A DNA stretch of 64,000 nucleotides from Lutacidiplasma sp049802875 (GTDB lineage Archaea > Thermoplasmatota > Thermoplasmata > Lutacidiplasmatales > UBA184), in assembly GCA_049802875.1 (NCBI GenBank), contig JBARNH010000030.1, forward strand, positions 25,548-89,547. Reading direction: 5' to 3'. Position 1 is the first letter of the stretch. Each line of letters opens with the position of its first letter. A model generated the notes under the pieces. The model did not search any database. It saw only the letters and a list, made by a program, of their open reading frames with translations, and was not told the DNA's origin. Below, piece after piece: positions 8,713 through 15,793 of the stretch. The position numbers and the translations under genes are program-made.

Positions 8713-9100
8713 GCTGCTCGGACGAGACGACGACGTCGAACCGATTCGCACCGAACCGCTCCCCCCGGGCCACGTCGGTGACCACATCGGCCCCAGCGCC
8801 GCGCGCGACGTCCACCCCCACGTACTCACGGGGATGCCTCGGTTCGAGGAGGGAGCGCACGCCGAACCCTTGAGTGCCGAACTCTGCGATGGAGGATTTC
8901 GTGACGTCCATCGACGAAAGACCTCGAGCGACGAACAGGGCCCCGCTCGCGCTGCCCATGCGACGCGCTACCTCCGGCCCCTCCATTAACGGATAGCGAT
9001 GATCGGAGGCGCTCGGGCCACCGGCTCCGTCGACCGCACCGGCGCCCGCCGGGCGGAGATGTCCCTCGCCCGATCCCTGCGACCCGGCCGTTCGGCTCAT
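8651..9100 (-). pseudogene. Truncated SAM-dependent methyltransferase
   Basis: A 149-codon frame whose ATG overlaps the stop of the GT2 gene (ATGA at 9097-9100), so it was the next gene of that operon. Residues about 85-127 contain a classic SAM-binding half: GVRSLLEPRHP, EYVGVDVARGAGADVVTDVA and NRFDVVVSSE. In full-length relatives this is followed by at least 80 residues beginning with a HxxxP or ExxxH segment; here only about 22 unrelated residues follow, read across the end of the convergent FkbM gene. The break near 8720 suggests that the FkbM gene replaced the rest. Probably non-functional. Confidence 0.6.
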
Positions 9101-10038
9101 CCCCGCCCTCCCGGGCTCGTCAGCTTTTCCGTGGTGCTGGGAAAAAGGAATTTACACAGTGTCAGCAACGACTCCTTGAGGAAGACCGCGTCGACCCGCT
9201 TCCGCTGCCGCCGGAACCGATCGGTCCACTCCTCCACGAGTGCGAGCCGGGGTCTCCCAATGAGAATCTCGAGGCGTCCCCATCGAAGATTCATCTCGGA
9301 GTACTCTCGAGCGGCCGGAGTGGTCGCCCCCGCCCACAGGGCGGAGAAGGTTCGCGCGAACGCGCCCGAGCGAATCGGGTGGGCGTAGCGTCGGCCGGAC
9401 CCCACGCGTCGGACCGTGAGCGGGCGCGGGTCGAAACTGTGCCGCCCCGTCGCCCCCATCATCAGGACCGCCATGCTTACGTCGGTCGTACACTCTACTT
9501 GTCGGAGGGTGGCCTCGAGAGCCACCAGCACTCGGCGACGGACCGACTGGGTGCTCAGCGTGCCGTAGGCGCGTCGCTCGGTGATCCACCGGAAAATGGC
9601 GGGGGTCACCGAGTCCGTCGGAAAGGAGACGGCGCGGTCGGGTTGAGCAAGGTGACGATCGGGATACGGGGCTCCGTCGACCCCCACCTCCCTCCACCCG
9701 TTTCGAAGCAGGAGCAGTTGGGGGTCGCTCTCGAACGCCGTGCGAACGGCGGTCATTTTCTCCGGCGCGAACATGTCGTCGTCGTCGAGAAAGGAGACCG
9801 ACTCGCCGGTGCACTCCGCGAGACCTCGGGCCATCATCTCGCCGACGATGGGAAGGTCCTCGTTCACGAGCTTGACTCCCGCCTCCCGCAGCCATGAATC
9901 CGTCGCCGGATCGCTCCAGTCCTTGATGACCACGATCTCGAGTTCGGGCCCGATCGGGCCGGTGACGAGGACCGATCGAACGGCGTCTCTGAGGTACTCG
10001 CGACGACGATAGCACGTCACCAGGACCGACGCCTTCAC
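9097..10038 (-). CDS. GT2-family glycosyltransferase
   Basis: A 313-residue GT-A glycosyltransferase. The start VKASVLVTCYRRREYLRDAV is the standard GT2 nucleotide-sugar-binding strand, and VSFLDDDDMFAPEKM carries the DXD-type metal-binding motif (DDDD). The GTG at 10036-10038 is chosen because the frame upstream has no homology and would run into the divergent epimerase. There is a basic C-terminal part but no clear membrane helix. Its stop codon overlaps the start of the truncated methyltransferase. Likely part of the surface-glycan pathway; the sugar transferred is unknown. Confidence 0.83.
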   Translation of the reverse strand: MKASVLVTCYRRREYLRDAVRSVLVTGPIGPELEIVVIKDWSDPATDSWLREAGVKLVNEDLPIVGEMMARGLAECTGESVSFLDDDDMFAPEKMTAVRTAFESDPQLLLLRNGWREVGVDGAPYPDRHLAQPDRAVSFPTDSVTPAIFRWITERRAYGTLSTQSVRRRVLVALEATLRQVECTTDVSMAVLMMGATGRHSFDPRPLTVRRVGSGRRYAHPIRSGAFARTFSALWAGATTPAAREYSEMNLRWGRLEILIGRPRLALVEEWTDRFRRQRKRVDAVFLKESLLTLCKFLFPSTTEKLTSPGGRG

Positions 10039-10234
10039 GGTGCGAGCGCGAGCGCCCTGCCATTGATGAAGGCTGGGGAGTGTCGGTTCGCTCCCGAGGA
10101 GATGGACGACGGGGGGCTCCCTTCGTCTGTGCTCGTCCGGTACGGAGCGCCGCTGCCCGAAGTACGGAGACCGGAATGTAGACACCCAAAGGACCCAACC
10201 CTTTATCCGCGGCGGACCTCGAGGCCCCGAGAAG

Positions 10235-11206
10235 ATGCGGGTCGGCATTACGGGCGCAACGGGCTTCATCGGCGGTGCCCTCGTACCTCGCCTCGCCCGC
10301 CAGGGTCACGAGCTTCAGCTCCTCGACGACCGTACTGGCCCGACCCAGGTCACGTACCCTGAGTGGCCCAGCCTCCGCGAGGACTTTCAGAGTCCGCGCG
10401 GCTTGGCGGCGCTCTTCGACTCCGACGTGGTGCTCCATCTGGCGGCCGTCTCGGGCGTCATGGCATGTGCTCAGGATCCTGTCGGAAGCAGCCGGGTCAA
10501 TGTGCAGGGTACCGGGAAGCTCGTCGAAATGTGTCGGGATCGACGCATCCCACTCGCCTTTGCGAGCAGCTTTGCCGTGGTCGGAGCCCCCGAATCGCTT
10601 CCCGTCACTGAATCTACTCCCGCGCGGCCCACGCACGAGTATGCTCGTCAGAAGGCCGTCGGCGAGGAGCTCGTGCACCGACTGGCCCGGGAGGGTGGGG
10701 TGTCCTCGGCGGTCCTTCGTCAGAGCAACGTCTACGGCGGATATCGAGTCGAGGGGAGACCGATCAGCAAAGGGAACGTGATCCAGCTGTTCGCCCGGCA
10801 GGCCGGCGAAGGCCGGCTCGCGGTCAACGCGCCGGGCACTCAGCGTCGGGACTTCGTCCACATCGACGACGTGGGCGCCCACTGGGAGGCGGTCGCGCGG
10901 TACCTGCGCGACAACGCCTCCGCGGCCGAACCCCGCACGTTCAATGTGGCGAGTGGAGAGGCGCTTTCCGTGCTCGAAGTCGCCGAGAAGGTACGTGCGG
11001 CGTACTCCCGAGGTCATCCTCGCGCGACGCCGGTTCGCATCGAGGTCGTTCCCAACCCCCGAGCGGGAATCGAGCTCGTCGAGCCGGGATTCTCCGTCGC
11101 ACGTGCGAACACCGAGCGGATCCTCGGGGTGCAGTGCCAGCACACCGTGGATGAGGCATTACCAGGAATCCTCGCCGAGAGCGACGGCGGCGACCGCTCA
11201 ACCTAA
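10235..11206 (+). CDS. NAD-dependent sugar epimerase/dehydratase (SDR)
   Basis: A 323-residue extended short-chain dehydrogenase/reductase. It begins MRVGITGATGFIGGALVPRL (the GXXGXXG Rossmann motif), has VVLHLAAVSGV, the active-site serine in FASSFAVVG and the YXXXK pair in HEYARQKAVGEE, and QSNVYGGYR plus RRDFVHIDDV as in UDP-glucose 4-epimerase relatives. Such enzymes epimerise or dehydrate nucleotide sugars feeding the neighbouring glycosyltransferases. A TATA-like ccctttatc lies about 30 nt before the ATG. The precise substrate cannot be decided. Confidence 0.85.
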   Translation: MRVGITGATGFIGGALVPRLARQGHELQLLDDRTGPTQVTYPEWPSLREDFQSPRGLAALFDSDVVLHLAAVSGVMACAQDPVGSSRVNVQGTGKLVEMCRDRRIPLAFASSFAVVGAPESLPVTESTPARPTHEYARQKAVGEELVHRLAREGGVSSAVLRQSNVYGGYRVEGRPISKGNVIQLFARQAGEGRLAVNAPGTQRRDFVHIDDVGAHWEAVARYLRDNASAAEPRTFNVASGEALSVLEVAEKVRAAYSRGHPRATPVRIEVVPNPRAGIELVEPGFSVARANTERILGVQCQHTVDEALPGILAESDGGDRST

Positions 11207-11250
11207 ACGCGTGGGTGGGCGATGCGATCCGATACCCGGTGCGACTGGCC

Positions 11251-11967
11251 ATGATGGAGGATTTGCGAGCCCGGCTCGTCTCGACACTCCGCGCCCCTAC
11301 GCAACGGGCGCTTCGCTCGCTCTGGTCTCCGACTCGCGGGGAGTATCTGAGCTCCGCCGAAGTGGGATCGCCCGATCCCGCCGTCGTGCTTCAGGCGATG
11401 CTCGGCGATGCGTCGGCCGAGCTGCCCTCGTCTCTCCCCGAGCTTCTTGCCCACGAGTACTCTGCTCGGTGGCAGATCGACGGCGAAGCCTTGCGACTAC
11501 TATCGGCCTTCGTCCGGGCCACCAAACCGACGCGGATGCTCGAGACCGGCGTGGCCGACGGCGCCTCGACGCGGGTCATCCTCGATGCGATGAACACCAA
11601 CCGCTCGGGTCGCCTGGACAGCGTGGACATCTCTCCGACCGCCGGAGCCTTGGCGCGGACATCGCCGGGGGTCCAGCGCTGGAACTTCACTTCGCTCCCT
11701 CGGCGGGGACGCGCCCGGGAGACCCGTCGCATCGTCCAGTCGCTCGCGCCGCTCGACGTGTTCCTCCACGATAGCGACCACAGCTACCCCTGGCAGGCGT
11801 TCGAGTATCGCACGGCGTGGGACGCCCTCGCTCCCGGAGGCTGGATCCTGTCGGACGACATCGATGCGTCCTACGCGTTCCTTGACTTCGCCCGCCGCCA
11901 CCAGCGACGCCCGTGGATCCTGGCCGGCCCGACCAAGATGTTCGGGGCCGTCCGCAAGGGCACCTGA
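11251..11967 (+). CDS. Class I methyltransferase (Methyltransf_24/CmcI-like)
   Basis: A roughly 238-residue methyltransferase. TRMLETGVADGASTRVILDA is SAM motif I, SGRLDSVDISP the ribose-binding strand, LDVFLHDSDHSYPWQAFEY the metal-binding DSDHSY motif of this subgroup, and GGWILSDDIDAS the later acidic motif. The ATG at 11251 is preferred because a TATA-like acctaaac is about 45 nt upstream; a GTG at 11215 would add 12 residues. It follows the epimerase after a short gap and is presumably a sugar or lipid methyltransferase of the same pathway. Confidence 0.8.
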   Translation: MMEDLRARLVSTLRAPTQRALRSLWSPTRGEYLSSAEVGSPDPAVVLQAMLGDASAELPSSLPELLAHEYSARWQIDGEALRLLSAFVRATKPTRMLETGVADGASTRVILDAMNTNRSGRLDSVDISPTAGALARTSPGVQRWNFTSLPRRGRARETRRIVQSLAPLDVFLHDSDHSYPWQAFEYRTAWDALAPGGWILSDDIDASYAFLDFARRHQRRPWILAGPTKMFGAVRKGT

Positions 11968-12030
11968 CGGGCGGCCACTCCGCCGGGGCGCGGAACGCTC
12001 AAGCGCTCCGTGGGTGCTCTCCGAATCTCC

Positions 12031-12858
12031 ATGAGCGACCCGAGCGCGTCCGCGGGCGAAGGCTCCGACTCGGCCACGACCCTTCGACTGCTCTCGGCGA
12101 CGCTCCCGTGCGAGAACTGCGGCACGGCGACGCTCCATCGAATCCTCCGGATCGACCAGGGGAGTCGTGCGAGATCTGGTCGCATCAGCGGAGTGGCCCG
12201 GTGCCGCGCATGTCGCTTCACCCATCCGTTCCGATCGATCCCGGAGGACCGCATCGAGGTCGGATTGATCGTGTCGGCGGGGCCCACGTCCGAACGACTG
12301 CGTGTCTCGCTGCCGCGATTTCGTCGGCTGCAGGTCGGTACGGGAGTTCCGGAGTCCGAGGCACCGTTCACGATCCGGCGCATTGAGGACCGGACGGGTC
12401 GCTCTCTTTCGAGCGCCCTCGCCGGCGAGGTCGCGACCGTCTGGGTCACGCGAGACGAGGGCGCGATAGTCCCCGTGTCGATCGTCGAGGGTCGGCGGAC
12501 CAGGGCCGCCCGCCTCGCGATGCCGCACGGAACGGTCCTGCGGGTCGGCGACGAACTGCGGGTAGAGGAGTCAACGGTCGAGATCGTCGGTCTCCGAGCC
12601 CGAGGGCACACGTGGCGTCATCCGGGCGACCAGTTCTCCGCCGACGAGGTGGTCCGGGTCTATGGACGGCGGACCTCGAGCCCGCCCGCCGGCAGGAGTC
12701 CCTGGAGCCGCGTCCGAGTGAGCCCGAGCTCCCGAGCGAGGGCGACCTCGACCGCGTCGCGCTCCCGCTCGGCGCCCGGCACCAGGACCGCTCGCACCGC
12801 TCCCCGCGCTCGGATCGCAGCCGGAGGGGCCGCGGTCCAGAGCGTTTCCCCTTCGTAG
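12031..12858 (+). CDS. HVO_0476-like zinc finger protein with an antisense-derived C-terminal tail
   Basis: The first roughly 210 residues match the archaeal HVO_0476-type zinc finger family of unknown function: LPCENCGTATLHRIL and VARCRACRFTHPF give two CX2C pairs, followed by a beta-rich domain ending near VRVYGRR, where relatives normally stop. Here no stop codon occurs until 12858, so about 65 Ser/Arg/Pro-rich residues are added by reading 199 nt across the 3' end of the NFACT gene on the other strand. Either a stop codon has been lost or the sequence has a small error near 12670. The ATG at 12031 is preferred to a GTG at 12010. Confidence 0.72.
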   Translation: MSDPSASAGEGSDSATTLRLLSATLPCENCGTATLHRILRIDQGSRARSGRISGVARCRACRFTHPFRSIPEDRIEVGLIVSAGPTSERLRVSLPRFRRLQVGTGVPESEAPFTIRRIEDRTGRSLSSALAGEVATVWVTRDEGAIVPVSIVEGRRTRAARLAMPHGTVLRVGDELRVEESTVEIVGLRARGHTWRHPGDQFSADEVVRVYGRRTSSPPAGRSPWSRVRVSPSSRARATSTASRSRSAPGTRTARTAPRARIAAGGAAVQSVSPS

Positions 12859-14564
12859 TCGATCGTCCCGAGCCCGAGCTCGGTCGGCAGGTCTCGCATC
12901 ACGTGCTTGGTGCCGTGAATGGCCCACGCCCCGCGCGCGACGAACCCGCCGCTCGCCCCCGCCTTCGACACCTGTTCGTGCGTGACCCAGAACGCCGACG
13001 CCGACGCGAGTCCCGCCCGCCACGCTTTCGAGAAGACCACGGCCCATTGACCGGCTTCCCGGAGCGACACTTCGGTGAGCGGGGGCTCCCCGGGCGCGGG
13101 ATGTTTGACGATGACGCTCGCCGCTCCGTGGAGGTCCGCATGGACGTACAGGTCTCCGTCTTTCATGTTCCGCCGCACGATGAGGTCGTTCGAGGAGGCG
13201 TCCCGGCCGGCGACGATCACCGCTCCTTCCGAGCTGATGAACCAACGGAAACGTTCGAACCAATGCGTCTTCTTGCGACGTTCTTCCTCGGCCGCCGCCC
13301 CGCGGGCGAGGCGGCGCGCGACCGCGCTCGGGGGCTCGACCTTCCGGTCCGTCTCGACGAGCGCCGCGCGAGCTCCCGCGAGTTTCGACTGGAGTCGCTT
13401 GACCTCCGCGTAGAGCTCCTGGGCGGATTCTCGGGGGGTTCGGTCGACCCTTAGAGAGACCACTCGACCCCCGAGCGTCACGTCGACGCGCGGCTCGTCT
13501 CCTCGGGCGGCCCGGGCTCTCTCGAGCTCCGCCTCCGCCTCCGGATAGTGGGCGAAGATCATCTCGGCGGTGGCCTGGAGGCCGCGGATCGACTCGGAGA
13601 GAGTGGCGATGGCCTGGGTTTGCTGCTCCCGGAGCCGCTCGTTCTCTCGCCGGGCCCGTTCGGCCTCTGCCTCCTCGGCGGACGGCGGAACGATCACGAG
13701 CGAGCGGAAGTATTCGACCGCAGCCTCCGAGAAGGTCTCTCGAATGCGCTCCTCCACGTCGGGCTGGTCCGCCCAACGACGCGAGGAGTAGGGAGTGGCG
13801 TCGAGCACGGACCCGGAGCGAAGATACTCGAATCCCCTCGGTTGGTCGCCCACCTCGCGGAGGAGCTCCGCAATACCCGCGTGCAGGCGCTCAGCGACGC
13901 GGGCGCTGCCGGTCGGGGCGGGTTGCGCCCCGTCGAGACCCGCACGGACGATCAGCTCCTCGGCCACCGGCCCGCCGAACGAGAGGCGGGCGGCGAGGGT
14001 GCTGGTCAAGTCGTTCCGCGAGCGGGCCAGCTCTGCCTCCAGTTCCGCTCGTCCGACCGCCCACGGGTCGAGTCGCACCGGAGGACGAGTGTACTCAGCT
14101 CCGATCCGTACCTGGCGGTGGGCCCAACGTCGCGACTGAGCGACCGCGACGATCTGGGGCCCGTGGGCGACGATCAGGTTTCCGGTTCCGAACATCTCGA
14201 GGGCGACCCGGAGCTCCTCCGGATCGTCGGTCCGTCCGAGAGCGAGTTCCAGGTACCGTTCGCCGCCCGGTTCGGTAGCGCCCCGGAGCCCCGCACCGGT
14301 CAGCAGGCGCCGAAGCTCGCGGGCCAGGGGGGAAAGCTCCTCGGTATGCTCAACCTCCCCGGCGACGAGGGCCGCGTACTTTCCGGGAACGAGGAGCAAC
14401 TCTCGCCGCCCGGTTCCGGGTACGCGGAACGACAAGGACCAACCGCCGCCCGGTACGTCGAACACCTTGTCGACGCGCGCGCGGACGAGCGCCCGAACTT
14501 CGCGCACGACCGCGAGTGTGTCGAGGGAGGTGAACCGATCCTTCGGCGTCGGTGCCCCCGTCAT
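12660..14564 (-). CDS. rqcH: NFACT-family protein, RqcH/Rqc2 homologue
   Basis: A 634-residue archaeal homologue of Rqc2/RqcH/NEMF, which binds obstructed large ribosomal subunits and directs C-terminal tailing of stalled nascent chains. Residues 1-240 are the NFACT-N domain (SLDTLAVVREVRALVRARVD, LVPGKYAALV, ALEMFGTGNLIV), then helix-hairpin and coiled-coil sections (AELERARAARGDE), and then the NFACT-R/DUF814 domain (WFERFRWFISSEGAVIVAGR, NDLIVRRNMKDGDLYVHADL). The ATG at 14562-14564 is taken because homology starts there; 13 extra residues are possible. Its 3' end overlaps the zinc-finger gene by 199 nt. Confidence 0.93.
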   Translation of the reverse strand: MTGAPTPKDRFTSLDTLAVVREVRALVRARVDKVFDVPGGGWSLSFRVPGTGRRELLLVPGKYAALVAGEVEHTEELSPLARELRRLLTGAGLRGATEPGGERYLELALGRTDDPEELRVALEMFGTGNLIVAHGPQIVAVAQSRRWAHRQVRIGAEYTRPPVRLDPWAVGRAELEAELARSRNDLTSTLAARLSFGGPVAEELIVRAGLDGAQPAPTGSARVAERLHAGIAELLREVGDQPRGFEYLRSGSVLDATPYSSRRWADQPDVEERIRETFSEAAVEYFRSLVIVPPSAEEAEAERARRENERLREQQTQAIATLSESIRGLQATAEMIFAHYPEAEAELERARAARGDEPRVDVTLGGRVVSLRVDRTPRESAQELYAEVKRLQSKLAGARAALVETDRKVEPPSAVARRLARGAAAEEERRKKTHWFERFRWFISSEGAVIVAGRDASSNDLIVRRNMKDGDLYVHADLHGAASVIVKHPAPGEPPLTEVSLREAGQWAVVFSKAWRAGLASASAFWVTHEQVSKAGASGGFVARGAWAIHGTKHVMRDLPTELGLGTIDYEGETLWTAAPPAAIRARGAVRAVLVPGAERERDAVEVALARELGLTRTRLQGLLPAGGLEVRRP

Positions 14565-14636
14565 GGTCGTACCCCTGCTACGTCTCCGGCGACCCGCCGT
14601 CACACCTTAAGGGTTCGTCGGGGTCCCCTCTTCGGG

Positions 14637-15770
14637 ATGGGCGAGCCATCACCGGACGCCGGGGCCTGGAGAGAACGGGCGCGCTCGTTCGCCGACCGAA
14701 TCGTCCGACCGCGCGCCGGGGGGATCGACCGCGACGATCGGATTCCCGACGACATCATGCGGGCCCTCGCGTCGGAACGGTTCTTCGGCCTCGGCCTGCC
14801 ACGCGAATGGGACGGGGAGGGTGGCGACACTCGCTCCACCGTGGCGGTGCTCGAGGCGATTTCTCACGCGAGCGCCGCGGTCGCAGTTACCCTCGCCGTC
14901 CACCTCTCGGTCTGCGCTCAACCGATCCTCACGTGGGGAACGCCGTCGCAGAAGGAGCGGTTTCTCCGTCCGCTGGCCCGCGGCGAGCAGGTCGGCGCCT
15001 TCGCCTTGACCGAACCGGATGCGGGGTCCGACACGGCGAGCCTAGCGACCCGATACTGGCGGGAGGCCGACAGCTACGTGTTGCGCGGTACGAAGATGTT
15101 CACTTCGAATGCCGCGAGCGCCGGCGTCGTGCTCGTGTTCGCGACTCACGACCCCGCCCTGGGCAGCCACGGGATCACGGCGTTCATCGTCCCCCCGGGC
15201 ACCGCGGGATTCTCCGTCGCCCAGCGCCTCGACAAGATGGGGTTGCGGGGGAGCGAGACAACGGAACTCGTCTTGGAGAACGTCCGGCTCCCCGTGGATT
15301 CGATGCTCGGACCGGAGGGGGCCGGTCTCAAGGTGGCCCTCTCGGCGCTCGCCGGCGGGCGAGTGGGGATCGCGTCGTGCGCCCTTGGGGTCGCGCAGGC
15401 AGCGTTCGATGAGATGCTCACGTCCGTCCGGGCGCGCGATGAGGATTGGAAGCGGACTCGCCTCGCCCAGGCGTACTCGGAGCTCGCTTCGGCGCGCGCG
15501 CTGGTCGACACGGCCGCGGAGCGGATGGACGCCGGAGCCCCGTTCGCCCGCGAGGCCTCCGTCGCGAAGCTCGTCGCGTCCCGAGCTGCGGTCTCCATTG
15601 CGTCGGCGGGGGTCGACGTCGCCGGACCGACCGGAACCCGTGCAGGACACCCGGCCGAACGCCTCCTCCGGGATGCGCGGGTGTTCCCGATCGTCGAAGG
15701 AACGACCGAGATCCAGGAGCTGATCCTCGGCCGGAGCCTTCTCTCGGCGACCGAGCCGCCAAACCCTTAG
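14637..15770 (+). CDS. Acyl-CoA dehydrogenase
   Basis: A 377-residue FAD enzyme that desaturates acyl-CoA at the alpha-beta bond. Evidence: FALTEPDAGSDTASL (flavin-binding loop), TKMFTSNA, LDKMGLRGSETTELVLENVR, and VFPIVEGTTEIQELILGRSL at the C-terminus, where the glutamate of EGT is the usual catalytic base. The frame stays open for about 1 kb 5' of the ATG at 14637, but that part is antisense to the NFACT gene. A TATA-like ccttaaggg sits about 30 nt upstream. A second acyl-CoA dehydrogenase with ETF genes lies at 61.5 kb; electrons presumably pass to that ETF. Confidence 0.92.
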   Translation: MGEPSPDAGAWRERARSFADRIVRPRAGGIDRDDRIPDDIMRALASERFFGLGLPREWDGEGGDTRSTVAVLEAISHASAAVAVTLAVHLSVCAQPILTWGTPSQKERFLRPLARGEQVGAFALTEPDAGSDTASLATRYWREADSYVLRGTKMFTSNAASAGVVLVFATHDPALGSHGITAFIVPPGTAGFSVAQRLDKMGLRGSETTELVLENVRLPVDSMLGPEGAGLKVALSALAGGRVGIASCALGVAQAAFDEMLTSVRARDEDWKRTRLAQAYSELASARALVDTAAERMDAGAPFAREASVAKLVASRAAVSIASAGVDVAGPTGTRAGHPAERLLRDARVFPIVEGTTEIQELILGRSLLSATEPPNP

Positions 15771-15793
15771 TAACGCCCCGACTTCGATAGGTC

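Noticed and set aside
13548..14636. A 363-codon N-terminal extension in frame with the acyl-CoA dehydrogenase
   Set aside because: It lies wholly antisense to rqcH, has no homology-like motifs, and the dehydrogenase domain starts at the ATG at 14637.
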